64,000 bases of DNA, from contig OY821518.1 of NCBI GenBank assembly GCA_963682025.1, positions 12,400,600 through 12,464,599 on the forward strand. The letters are read 5' to 3'. Origin of the DNA: Cordilura impudica (taxonomy: Eukaryota; Arthropoda; Insecta; Diptera; Scathophagidae). Below the pieces are notes generated by a model. That model had not been told where the DNA came from and made no database searches. It was given only the letters and a program-made list of their open reading frames with translations. The translations under genes were made by a program, and so were the position numbers. Every line of letters begins with the position of its first letter. The first letter of the stretch is position 1. This document shows positions 53,779 to 64,000 of the stretch, piece by piece.

Positions 53779-55077
53779 AAGGGTCCGCCATCTAACGTTT
53801 TTTTTCAACTAGTGCTTATTTCGTGAATGGTAACACTTAGCTCATGTCTGATTTAACAAATAATTAGTTTTATCCTTCCGCTTAACGAATATGTGTATAC
53901 GCTTGAACAACGCTGGGAAATATTGCGACATTACTTTGAAAATCATGGTAATGTTGCAGAATGTGTGCGAAAATTGCGTACGGATTTTGGAAGAAGAGAA
54001 GCACCGCCAGCTCCGTATGTTCGTTATCTTGTGAAAAAAGTGAAGGAAACTGGCATCCTCATCGATAAACCAAAGCGTGAAAAGCCAAAAACAGTGCGTA
54101 CACCCGAGAATATTGCTGCTGTGGCAGAAGGTGTGCGTGAAGCGCCATCAACATCAATTCACCGTCGTTCTCAAGAATTGAACATTTCGGAGGCATCATT
54201 GAGACGAATTTTGCATAAAGACCTTGGTATGACGCCATATAAAGTCCAATTGGCTCAGGAGTTGAAGCCAACTGACCATCCAATGCGTTTTCGCTTCGCT
54301 AAGTGGGCCTGCGATCGACTTACAGAAGATGCCGATTTTGCCAAAAAAAAATCATCTTTTCAGATGAAGCTTATTTTGATCTTGGCGGGTATGTAAACAA
54401 GCAAAATTGGGCATTTGGGGCACAGAAAACCCGCACGCATACATTGAAAAGCCGATACACCCAAAACGAGTCACTGTTTGGTGCGGATTTTGGTCCAGAG
54501 GCATAATTGGGCCATTTTTCTTCGAAAATGAGCAAGGAGTGGCCGTTACAGTCAATGGCGATCGTTATCGGGCCATGTTGAACGAATTTTTGTTCGCAAA
54601 AATTGAAGAGGAGGATATTGGCAACATTTGGTTTCAACAGGATGGCGCTACGTGCCACACAGCCGAAGCAACACTCGATGGTTTGCGCCCTGTTTTTGAA
54701 GATCGCATTATCAGCCGCAGAGCTGATGTCGTTTGGCCACCTCGGAGCTGCGATTTGACACCGTTGGACTATTATTTGTGGGGTTTCCACAAAGATAAGT
54801 GTTACGCCAACAAGCCAGAGACAATTGACGCTTTAAAGGACAATATTCGTGAAGCCATTGGTGAAATACAGCTGCACAGAATCGATAATGTGCTTAAAAA
54901 TTGGACCGATCGTGTAGGCTACTGCATGGCCAGCCGAGGCAGCCATTTGAATGAAATTATTTTCCATTATTAACCGGAAAGATTGTACTTTCAAGTAAAA
55001 AAAGGAATTTGAGATAATATTCAGTAGTTTTTTTATAGCATTTTCAAAAAAAAAAAAAAGTTATTTGGCGGACCCTT
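53779..55077 (+). mobile_element. Mariner element, DD41D rosa-like, copy 2
   Basis: 1299 bp, the sister of 6560-7861. It starts AAGGGTCCGCCATCTAAC and its right end read inward is AAGGGTCCGCCAAATAAC. TA duplications at 53777-53778 and 55078-55079. It lies 160 bp beyond the end of LINE-B. High similarity to copy 1 points to recent activity of the family in this genome. Confidence 0.93.
53891..54973 (+). pseudogene. DD41D mariner transposase, inactivated (copy 2)
   Basis: Better kept than copy 1 but broken three times. A 4-bp loss right after the ATG at 53891 puts the start out of frame with YTLEQRWEILRHYF. An A9 run at 54343-54351, where an intact frame needs A7, shifts the frame. A one-base loss near 54408 shifts it again. 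From 54407 to 54973 the frame is open and includes QQDGATCHTAE, PPRSCDLTPLDYYLWG (41 residues between the Asp pair) and the C-terminus NEIIFHY. The first catalytic Asp (FSDEAYFDL) lies between the two shifts. Confidence 0.9.
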
Positions 55078-55094
55078 TATATATTTCGATTTAG

Positions 55095-55490
55095 AGTTAT
55101 TGAACATTGCTTACGATGTTTTAAGTACCAAGCTTCGCTAGCAGTAGATCATAGCTGACTTTATCAAAAGCTTTGATAAGGTCTGTGTATGTAACATCAG
55201 TTTGTTTATTTTTACAGAATCCAGAATTAAATTACATTAGATTAATTATCGTAGAATGTCCTTCGCAAAAACCATGCTAAGCTGGTGATAGAATTGAAGA
55301 CATTTCGTGAGATACTATATCAGTTAAAATTTTCTCCAAAAATTTTTGGTATAGCATTTAGTTTGGCAATTGCTATATAAATAATAAGTAGCATTACTGC
55401 CGCTACCAGATTTATAGTGCGGAATAGTAAACGAGTTTTTCCAACACTTTGGAAAGAAGCAAAATTTAAGAGAGTTATTTATATGAGAGT
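55095..55490 (-). pseudogene. LINE reverse transcriptase fragment
   Basis: Minus-strand frames give INLVAAVMLLI-like text, then LNAIPKIF, AWFLRRTFYDN and AFDKVSYDLLLAKLGT. In Jockey/I-type LINEs these correspond to the NYRGI ... IPKIFE ... QHGFC ... LIKAFDKVSYDLL stretch. Frameshifted, and lacking the YxDD end. No boundaries identified. Confidence 0.65.
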
Positions 55491-56196
55491 TAACGGGGTA
55501 GCCAATGCTATTATATCATATTTTTTAATAACTTTTTAGAACTATATTTTTAGCAACTGAATCATTTTAATTTAATAATGCATTCTTTTCAAACTGGATT
55601 ATGATGCATTAAACAAAGTTAAAACCAGGGCTGGCGAAACTGCAAAAACCTTCAGAATTTCAAATGTTTTGCGAATGGTATTTTGATTTTTTTTTATAAG
55701 ATAAAAATAGATTACTGTTGACTCATTTAGCATTTTTTTTAATATTAAATTGCAATAGTGTATTTGTTTTCTAAAAACCTTAAATTTTCTAAATCAAAAT
55801 GTCATCGAAATCTACAAAAAAAAAATTGTTTTAGAAACAAATTATGGTATGAACATTTGAAAATTTTTGTTGTAGTCGCACAGAGACCACATGTTTTTTG
55901 CACTAAAATCTATATAAATGTATTTATAATAAACAAATATGTTTATACAATAGGGGTATAACCAAAACTCGACCCACATACCACGTGATGAGCAATATTG
56001 TATAAATAATGAAACATTTTCTAAAACGATTCAAGATTTTTTTTTTATATTTTAACAATGTAAATCCACTGGAGAATTTTAAATAATAATGCTAAATTCC
56101 CCTCTCATATTTTTATATAGAAGAACTATTTTTAAAAAGTTTTATAAAAGTTAAATTTTTTATAAATTTAAATGATTTTTTAACATTTATATTATA
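55491..56196. other. AT-rich DNA, no gene seen
   Basis: No motif or coding sequence supported. Confidence 0.45.
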
Positions 56197-56386
56197 CTAG
56201 CAGATTCCAGCCCTCAAAATTCGAGTGCAAATTCTAGGAAATTTTTTTTCATTAAATAAAGACCCTAAAGGTATGCTAATCAATAATAGCCAATTCACAA
56301 ATCAACACAAAAAACAACCTCATTTTTATTTCAAGCACATTAACAAAATTAATAAGCACACACATAGCATTGTATAATTTTATGTA

Positions 56387-57987
56387 CTGTGAGCGTCAAA
56401 ATAAAGTAAACACCTTAGTTCCTCATATTAAAAGTTTTATAAAAATGAAGTAATTAAACACAAAATCTAAAAAAAATATAGGGAATTCAAGAATTATTTA
56501 ATTATAGCTGAACTCAATAAAAAAAATTAAACAGAAGCATTACAAAACCGAAATAAATGCACTTTATTTAGAAAATGACCAAATTTTACGCGTCAAAAAA
56601 TAAAGTAAACAGCAAAGAAAATGCAACAAAACTTCAATACAAAAAGTAAACTTTTAAAATTTTTTAATATTTGGTTTATTTTCATTTGGCCTTAAGCCCC
56701 TTATGTAGTCTTCTAGGCAGCGACTCGACAATTTTTTTTTTGTTATATCAGGGGAGATTATGCTCCATTCTTTCTTTTGAGGCATCTTTAAGTTTCCCTT
56801 GCTTGAAAAAGCCCTTCGACCTATTTTTCTGTCAAGATTTTCCCACAGGTGCTCGACTGGGTTAAGGTCCGGGGACTGCGACGGTTGATCAGGTGTCTTA
56901 GGAGTCCGGTAGAGTAGCCACTCTTTCACAATTTTAGATGTAAGCTTTAGATCGTTGTCCTGTTGGGAGATCCTATTTCCAGCCATGCCTTATTTCTCGA
57001 CGCTAGGGCCAATATTGCCCTTCAAAATGGCTAAGTAATCTACTAGGGTCATAGTGGAGTAAATAACGTAATTACCAACACTTGTTCCCGCCATATAGCC
57101 CCAAAACATAACTGAACCCCACTGTATATAATAGTTTTGGTAACACACTTTTCTTTGCATGTTTCATTCTTAGCACGCCATATTTTCGCGCCGAAAATTT
57201 CGAATTTCCTCTTATCTGTATATATGCTTTCCCACAAAGATAGAACCTAATTTTTCTACTTTTTACGAAATTCATTAGCTTGCTCTGATTCGCCTTGGAT
57301 ATGTATGGTTTCTTGCATGGTATCCTTGTACTCGAACTTACTGGTTTGCCTGATGTCTGCGTTATGTGTTCTGATAATTGAACTGCATTTTAGGCTGAAT
57401 ATGTCTTCACTTCTCTTACTGCAGCTCTAACTTCAGTACCACTAAGCTGCTTTGGGCGTCCAGATCTCGTTAAATCTTCATATTGCAGTGGTTTATTGTG
57501 CAGTGGTTCCTACCTACAATTTCGCCGATTTCACGCAAAGATTTACATATTTCTTTTTGATCTTAAATATTTTCGGAGTATAAACCGATAGTTGCTTTCC
57601 CATAGTGCGAATATTTCCTTTTACATCTTTTTAGCTATTATTAATTCGTACAAATCAACTTCAAATGATTTCTAGTAAAGTATAACACGTGATCAGTACA
57701 CATTTGTCACAAAAAGCTTAGGTTCTTCCCCGAAATATAAAAAAGCGTAAATAAGTGTTACCACTGTTTACTTTTTTTTTGACGCGTAAAATCTGATGCA
57801 TTTTCAGTTTCGAACGATTTGTGCAATATTCCCAATTGATTTGATTTCATGTTTTATGGTATTCAATCTCTAAATGGTATAGTACTAAACTCTGCAATAT
57901 TACTTTTTATCGTAAGTCAATAATAATTTTGTTATAAGACAATTTAAACATTAAAAATTGCTGTTTACTTTATTTTGACGCTCACAG
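56387..57987 (-). mobile_element. Tc1-like element inside Helitron H7
   Basis: 1601 bp. Ends CTGTGAGCGTCAAAATAAAG and its near-exact inverse, with TA duplications at 56385-56386 and 57988-57989. A DD34E transposase remnant is on the minus strand. Confidence 0.93.
56654..57620 (-). pseudogene. Tc1-like transposase (DD34E), inactivated
   Basis: The likely start MGKQLSVYTPKIFKIKKKY is at about 57602 on the minus strand, soon followed by stops. Mid pieces (KCVTKTIIYSGVQLCFGAIW) keep the region between the first and second Asp. The last 110 residues are open: QQDNDLKLTSKIVKEWLL, then QSPDLNPVEHLWENLDRKI, with 34 residues between D and E, the Tc1 pattern. LKLTS replaces the usual PKHTS. Several stops and frameshifts upstream. 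Clean element ends suggest it was mobilised as a defective copy. Confidence 0.85.
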
Positions 57988-58182
57988 TATGTGTTAGTAG
58001 CAACTTTAAATGCAATTTACTCCAAATAAAGAAAAAAATTTAAGAATCTGTAAAACTGAAAAATTGCTAAAAAGAAATACATTTCAAATAATATACGTTT
58101 GGTCAAAATTGGCATAAAACGGTGGAACAAAACATCGGTCACAAGGAATCGCCTAGCCTATTAATATTATAGATCTGTATGG

Positions 58183-59900
58183 CGCACAGTGGCTGACAAT
58201 TGTTTTTCATTGGCCAAAATTCTGTTAATTTTGAACCGATAAAAATATTTTAGTATTTTTTTTTTTTTTTAATGGATAGATATTGATAGAAATTGATTGA
58301 GTACTTTTTAAGGCATTCTAGGTCAAAGTTGAACTTTTCGTTTTTTTTTGTTTAACTTATAGCGTGATATATTGTATTTTTTTATTTATTGAAAAATGTC
58401 GTATCTGGATTTTAATACTTATAAAATTTTTTGTAATAATGGGATCTTTTCACTCAAAAAAAAATTTACACTCAAAAAAAAAGTAAAATCAACCGAAATT
58501 TTTTCTATTATTACTGAAGAAATACAAATTTTTGGCTGTCAAATTTGCACATTTGTTTACACTCAGAGACTATTTACACTTAAAAAAACGTAAGTAATAT
58601 TATCTAAAAAATTTGCTGTTATCTACTACAGAAAAATTTATTATTTTTTGCTGTCAAATTTGCAATGATTCTCATTTTGAAAATAAGGGTTTTTATTTTT
58701 TGAATCTTTCCTATTTATTAAAACATTTCGTATATATTTGTCCACTTTTGTTAATTGCTTCTTTGATCGTAATTGATGTAGGAAAGATTCTTTTATATTT
58801 GTATATCCAATTTCATCGTTAACCCTTTCACGACCGATGGGATATATATGTCCCATTTTTATTTTTTCTTATATTTTACACATTTTCCAAAGCTGACTTG
58901 AGTTGACAGAGAGTAGTTTTAGCTTTCCAACCATACCAAAAAAGTTGCCACATGTACTCTCAGGACCTAAGACGGTGACCCCAAAGTCTGAAAATTATGT
59001 TTTTTTTTTTAATCATATTTGGATGTCATTAATTCGAACGTTATTGAACCAAAAATATTAAAATTTTGATATAACATGGACCAGTATTTATGGTTTTCAG
59101 AAACACAAAAATATTTGGAATCGGTTTATTACTCAGCAAAATTCAGTACGGGACATATATGTCCAATTGGTCGTCAATGGTAAAAAAGATGTTTTATAGT
59201 TTTATATTTTTATTAAATTAAAAAAATTCATAATATTAAATCAACAATTAATTAAACTATAAAAAGACTTAGAAAAAAGTTAATTCTAAATATCTCAAAA
59301 ATATAAAATCAATTATGGTAATTTTCGAAGCAATTACGGTTTTTTGTGAAACAAAAAGGTTTTTTACAAAAGGAACATATTTCGTTTGTCCGATTTTCCT
59401 TCCCAATTTCAGTACATACTAAAAAAGTAGTAATCGATTCTCTGTGATCTATATTTAAAAATCTGCAACAAATACAAATCCAAAGCTACAGTTATTTATG
59501 TAAAAAATAAAAACAAAAATCACTGAGCGGAGTAAATTAGTGGCTCACTGTTTTTGACCGTTGACGACCAATGGAATATATATGTCCCATGGATTGTTTC
59601 CTTCAGGGAATTGAAAAAAAAATATTTTTGACGATACTTTTGTTTAGAAATGTTGGGTCGTTTAGTGCGAATCCACAAAAAAAAATAAAAATTTTCCAGC
59701 CGCTTAGGTTCGGTCGTTAAACGGTTAACATCTTTAAGTTTCCGCCTCTTAGATATATCGCTGCAGTTGTTCAACGATTTTCGTGGTCTTCCAGCTTTAT
59801 CTTGCTTTGCTGGTTCTCCAGAGCGACAGTAAGTTGGCCTTCTAACCAGTTTGCACTTCTTACACAAAAATTTTGTTTACTGTTGCTAACGTCTTTGTAG
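58183..59900 (-). mobile_element. Partial second copy of the unclassified TIR element
   Basis: The left end starts CGCACAGTGGC like 16470 and continues with similar order (CAATTG, GGC(A/C)AAAAT, TTTTGAACC). On the minus strand near 59867-59740 there is a short frame with GRPRKSLNNCSDISKRRK, a wording I associate with N-terminal parts of similar unnamed transposases. The right end is not visible and was probably lost when the LINE at 59940 arrived. A piggyBac-like element interrupts it. Linking the two parts is inference. Confidence 0.4.
58823..59724. mobile_element. Small piggyBac-like element with TTAA duplication
   Basis: 902 bp flanked by TTAA at 58819-58822 and 59725-59728. Ends CCCTTTCACGACCG on the left and, inward from the right, CCGTTTAACGACCG. 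Inside, the palindromic motif GG(G/A)(C/A)ATATATGTCC occurs near 58839, 59150 and 59573 together with ACGACC(A/G)ATGG variants. On the minus strand there are traces like EGKSDKRNMFLL that may be from a transposase C-terminus. Class call rests on TTAA plus CC ends. Confidence 0.65.
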
Positions 59901-59939
59901 CGTTTTTTTTTTGTCTTTGACGAAATTAGATAATTGCCC

Positions 59940-62275
59940 TTGTATTTCGATGCTACACGAATTTTAGTTTAATTGAAAACTCATCTGTTTGTGTTTTGGA
60001 TACGAGTCACTATAACTACAAATTAACTGATTGGGTGGCGTTTAGAAACATTATTGAAAATAAAATTATGATTAATAGAGAATTTTACAACTCAAAATCT
60101 ACAAATGACCTTGAAATTAAGAAATTTACTGAGATGATTTTAGAAGCCCGAAATGTATGCACCCCTATATTTAGCCTCTCTTCAAAAACTAACTTACCTG
60201 TAGAAATTGTCAACCTAATAAAAACCCGGAAAACTTTTAAAAGGAAAAGCCAACAAACATCCATCTCATCTGAATCCAATTTTTATGAACAGTGTGTCAA
60301 ACTACTGACTAATATGATCAATAAAGAAATTTATACCCATCGTAATGATAAATGGAACAGTGTGCTATCAAAATTAAAGCCGGGTGACAAATCGTTCTGG
60401 AAAATCAGCAGAAGTTTAAGAGGGAAACCCAACATAAAAATTCCTTTTCTTACCAAAAACAACAAAAAAATTATACCTGATAGTGAGAAGGCACAAGTAT
60501 TATCAGATACATTTTCCGCTGCTAATAACCTTACTTCCAATTATAAACATTCAATTGACAAAATTGTCAATGGTAAGATCAATCGGTTCAAGGCTTCAAT
60601 CATCGACTGTGAGGATTCTGTTTTTACATCGATAAACGAAGTCAACTCATTAATTACTTCGCTTAAAGCGTCAAAATCACCAGGTCTAGATGACGTTTCG
60701 AACGTCTTAATTAAGAACCTACCACCACAGGCAGTTCGTCTACTAGTAATAATTTTCAATAGCTGCTAACTAATCAACTATTTCCCAGTACATTTCAAAA
60801 AAGCCAAAGTTATTGCAATCCTCAAGCCAAACAAGCCCAAACACAATCCTAGCAGTTATAGACCCATCAGTTTATTGAGCAATTTGGGAAAACTGTATGA
60901 GAAAATTATCCAAAATCGAATCTGCGACTCCATAGCAAATACGTCGATTATATCCAACGAACAATTTGTTTTTAAAAAACAGCACAGTGCAGTGCACCAA
61001 GTTAACCGTATAACAAATATAAACAAAGCTAATAAAGGAAAAAAAAAATCTACAGGTTTAATTATATTGGACATAGAAAAGGCATTTGACACCGTTTGGC
61101 ATAACGGTTTTATATATAAACTGCTCGAGGCTGATATATCGAGATATCTGTGCGGGCTTATTGCTGACTTTCTTGACGTTAGAACATTTGTTGTCGCATC
61201 CAATAATACATTATCTCCTCCCAAATCTATCACAACTGGTCTGTCACAACGTTCAATATTATCGCCCTTATTGTACTCTATTTACACGTCAGATTTTTCT
61301 CTTCCCTCTTACCTGAAGACTGCTTACTATGCAGATGATACTGCCCTCATTACTTCAAGCAAACTCACTAAGGCACTTTTGAAGAAAATGGAAAAAGGAT
61401 TTGTTGCCTGCAGAAAATATTTTTACAAGTGGAAAATTAAAATTAACCCTAGCAAACTTCAAGCAATTGTATTTCCCTACAACAAGTCTCCCAAGCGATT
61501 ACCAAACCGTCAACTCAATTTGGAAAATGAGAGCATTTGCATCCAAAATAACGTTAAATATCTTGGTGTAATTCTGGACAAGAAACTAAATTTTGCAAAG
61601 CATATCAACGAAACTTGTAGAAAATCCCTAAACACGATCAGAGCTTTGTGGCCAATAATAAACAAACGCTCATCACTCAACATAAAAAACAAAAACTTAT
61701 TATTCAACAGTGTCATTAGACCAACATTGACATATGCAAGTCCCATTTGGTATAAAGCTGCAAAAACACATTTGAAAAAACCTCAAATAATCCAAAACAA
61801 GTGTCTAAAGATTATAACTAACAAGCACTGGATATATTCTACGCAACTTCTACACAGCGAAACTGGTTATGAGCGTATCGACGACTTCATAAAAAGGCTC
61901 AATAATAAATACTTCGAATATATAGAGAATTCTCCTTATCAGCTGATAAGGGAATGTAGAGAATCGACGTAATGGCATCTATAAAACATAAATCACCAAA
62001 TTGAAAGTAATATGTACATATGTAATTTGTTATCGCCTTGGGATAATCCAATTATATGCATATATATTTTCTAACCATATTTGAAATACTCTATTTTTGT
62101 CATATAAAGGTTTTCCTATTTTTCCTTTAAAAATATTTAAACATTAAATATTCAATATCTTTGACTATAAATTTCATTCGTTGTAATATCTATAGATAAA
62201 ATCTCGGAAAATGTAAATATGTAAATAAAAACTGTAAATAAAGATGAATTTAAAAATGAAATGAAAAAAAAAAAT
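59940..62275 (+). mobile_element. Jockey-clade LINE (LINE-C), 5'-truncated
   Basis: Reverse transcriptase half plus 3' UTR. The frame is open upstream of the first usable codon, but no endonuclease is present, so it is 5'-truncated. The 3' end has AATAAA-type signals and an A11 run at about 62263-62273. Inserted next to a possible host exon on the minus strand. Confidence 0.8.
59996..61972 (+). pseudogene. LINE-C reverse transcriptase, one nonsense codon
   Basis: The frame is open from before 59996 to the stop at 61972 apart from one TAA at about 60767 (FNSC, stop, LINYFPVHFKKAKVIAIL). The order is linker (LTDWVAFRNIIENKI), KSPGLDDVSNVLIKNLP, PSSYRPISLLSNLGKLYEKI, TGLIILDIEKAFDTVWHNG, YYADDTALITSS, NVKYLGVILDKKLNFAKHI and YASPIWYKAAKTHLKKPQI. 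This is the standard Jockey-clade RT. No other lesion was seen in about 658 codons, so it died recently, by truncation and one mutation. Confidence 0.9.
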
Positions 62276-62405
62276 AAGTTTAATTTCATTTTAACGTAAC
62301 TAAGAACATCTTCCTGGGTTTTGTTTCTAAAATACTCTTCGGCCAGTTCTTTATAACTGAAGCACTCCATATTTTTCTGAATATTTTTATTTACGACTGT
62401 CATTG
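62274..62405 (-). CDS. Possible host exon next to LINE-C (uncertain)
   Basis: The minus strand shows a good acceptor (ATATATTTCAG at about 62406-62416) followed by an open frame with MTVVNKNIQKNMECFSYKEL then AEEYFRNKTQEDVLSY. The composition is coding-like and unlike the surrounding AT-rich DNA. The frame runs into the LINE-C poly-A end, so the LINE may have inserted into or just after this exon. I do not recognise the protein. It could equally be part of an unknown mobile element. Confidence 0.3.
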
Positions 62406-62469
62406 CTGAAATATATTATAGCAATTGAGTTTGTATTCAAATGTCATAAGCCATCTCATAAACCATCAT

Positions 62470-62660
62470 ACTATGTTTCTAGGTAAAATAAAAAGGTAAA
62501 AAAATTACATTAGTGCATTACTACCTAAAATAATATATAAAAAACCCTCTATACAAATGAATACCTGAGTGTGTTTTCTTTACTACTTGCATTAGTGCAT
62601 TGTTAGGTAAAATAAAAAGGTATAATAATAAAAAAAAACCAGGTTACAAATGAATTACAT
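62470..62660. repeat. Short direct repeat pair
   Basis: TAGGTAAAATAAAAAGGTA occurs at about 62482 and 62608, with TTAGTGCATT before or between the copies; spacing about 126 bp. A local duplication without gene content. Confidence 0.5.
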
Positions 62661-63755
62661 CCTCTGTGTATTGATATTCTTCCGTATAAATATATCAGAA
62701 GGGTGGTGTATTTTATAAGCAGATATCATTACTGGTAATAGAACAAATAATGACTATTGTAAGCTATAAAATACCTAAAAGGGCAATTCCATAATATTGT
62801 CAACTTTTATGAAAAAAATTTTTTTTTCATTTATATTAAGTTTAAAATATATTAAAATATGTTCCAAATTACAAAATGTATTTTCTTACAAGTATTCTAT
62901 ATAATAAAATAATTATAAATCATTATTTGTTAACTCAATTTTCTTTTAATGCATGTTTAAGAACCTTTAGTCATTCCGTCACAGACATTCCGTCACGTCA
63001 AATGCCAGCTAATAACTTCCACACTATTACAGGTAGGTTGCTCTAAATTATAATTATATATTGCTTATATATCATATGTGAAATATGCGCTAGTTTAAAA
63101 ACTGATTAGCTTCCTAATTCACAAAACTTCCCAGGTTTTAATACCAGGACAGAGTCATGGTAGCAAAAATGTCATTCCGTCACACAATGCGAAATTACTC
63201 AAAAATAAAAGAATAAAATAGAGAAAAAAATTGTTTCTGAGTTTTTTTAAGTCTCTTTATCATTAAAAATCATTTTCAAACCGAAGAATGAATTTTCAAT
63301 TGCAAATAGCTTTGTGGAATAGCCTTAACTTCAATTCTGCAAGTCAAAATGTCATTCCGACACATATGGAATTGCCCAAAACACAAATTTAACACACCAT
63401 TTTATACTATAGGGCTGTTTAAATTAAAATGAAAAAAGTGTTCTACCCACGGGTCGTCACGGGTACAAAAATATATATAAGGTTAAAGAGGACATTTTCA
63501 CCTTTCTCCGGGTGATATACATTTCTTGTTCCCTTTTGTTCCCTAAAATTTCTATTCCACTAAAGTTGAAATTACACAAAAATTGAGTAGTTTAATAAAT
63601 ATTTCGAAACGTCCCTAATATAGAACGGTAAAAAGGACTGCAGGTCATTATTGATGATAACTTGCAAGTAGTAACCATTTAAAACTACCCACTACTATGG
63701 TTATTTTTTCATGGAATTCCTTATCCGAAAACGTCATTTGTTAAAAAGAAATTTA
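62661..63755. other. AT-rich DNA with a recurring CATTCCGTCAC motif, no gene seen
   Basis: CATTCCG(T/A)CAC occurs at about 62970, 62985, 63173 and 63352. No coding sequence recognised. Confidence 0.4.
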
Positions 63756-64000
63756 ACAAGTGAGAAAATTATAGTCGGTCTAGACCGACTAAACGATACC
63801 CTATACCATTATATAGAGGCCCTATGTTTTCGGTCCAACTAAGTGGATATAGAAAATAAGCATAAAAATTTGAGTGGCATTGTTAATAATTGTTTTGGCT
63901 GCAGATATGAAAAAGTTCATATCGAAGCTATATTTATATAGGGCTAGGTCGAAAAATGGACCAATCCTGACTATATTTTGCAAAGTCACTTATATTTTGA
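63756..64000 (+). repeat. Dispersed 0.8-kb fly repeat, copy R4, cut by the window end
   Basis: Starts ACAAGTGAGAAAATTATAG with the AGTCGGTCTAGACCGACT palindrome and ATACCCTATACCAT, like R1-R3. It continues past the end of the window. Confidence 0.85.

Larger units (their letters stand above)
56197..58173 (-). mobile_element. Non-autonomous Helitron, copy H7, interrupted by Tc1
   Basis: The two Helitron parts, 56197-56386 and 57988-58173, join at ATTTTATGTA/TGTGTTAGTAG exactly as in the uninterrupted copies. Ends in element sense: A then TCTATAATATTAATAGG, and CTAG then T. Confidence 0.85.

Overview
This window looks like nuclear DNA of a calyptrate fly (blow fly or muscid-like Diptera). The sequence is very AT-rich, with spliced genes, Pol III tRNA genes and dense insect transposons: rosa-like DD41D mariners, Tc1, hAT, Jockey LINEs, a Ty3/gypsy LTR element and short Helitrons. 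Species was not determined. I see no bacterial gene and no CRISPR array.

Only one host protein-coding gene is well supported. It is a minus-strand Spätzle-family cystine-knot ligand, with four exons recognisable at 24275-24399, 13597-13917, 13411-13536 and 6074-6230. The splice sites and reading phases agree across all three introns. Two introns are very long (10.4 and 7.2 kb) and filled with mobile DNA. The start codon and first exon(s) were not found and probably lie upstream on the minus strand. A second, weak exon candidate is at 62274-62405 (minus).

Thirteen tRNA genes or remnants are scattered through the window: six tRNA-Gly(GCC) on plus, and six tRNA-Lys(TTT) plus one remnant on minus. 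Eight full-length copies and the remnant lie inside the large Spätzle intron. Two copies carry changes at nearly invariant positions and are probably decaying.

Layout. 0-6 kb: TE fragments, a three-monomer higher-order satellite (2.77-3.9 kb) and one Gly/Lys tRNA pair. 6-24.4 kb: the Spätzle gene, with mariner, Tc1 and hAT copies in its last intron, and tRNAs, Helitrons, an unclassified TIR element and a 770-bp inverted repeat pair in the next. 24.9-27.5 kb: mariner remnant and another 0.8-kb repeat. 27.5-42.9 kb: an RTE-like LINE (minus) split by a recently inserted, nearly intact 12.3-kb Ty3/gypsy element (plus) with 3-kb LTRs. 43-49.7 kb: Helitrons, a MITE, two tRNA-Gly genes and an old tandem array. 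49.7-53.6 kb: a Jockey-type LINE interrupted by a hAT, itself interrupted by a fold-back element. 53.8-59.9 kb: mariner, LINE fragment, Helitron with a Tc1 inside, and a TIR element with a piggyBac-like insertion. 59.9-62.3 kb: a Jockey LINE. The window ends in a fourth copy of the 0.8-kb repeat.

The most interesting content is in the Ty3/gypsy element. Its Gag starts with a canonical RING-H2 finger. The gag-pol junction carries a textbook -1 frameshift cassette: an A_AAA_AAC slippery site, a 6-nt spacer, then a perfect 10-bp hairpin. Also notable are a seven-copy non-autonomous Helitron family with TC...CTRR ends in A^T sites, the satellite, and the inverted repeat that could fold into a long hairpin RNA. 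All family assignments are from reading motifs; no database search was run.
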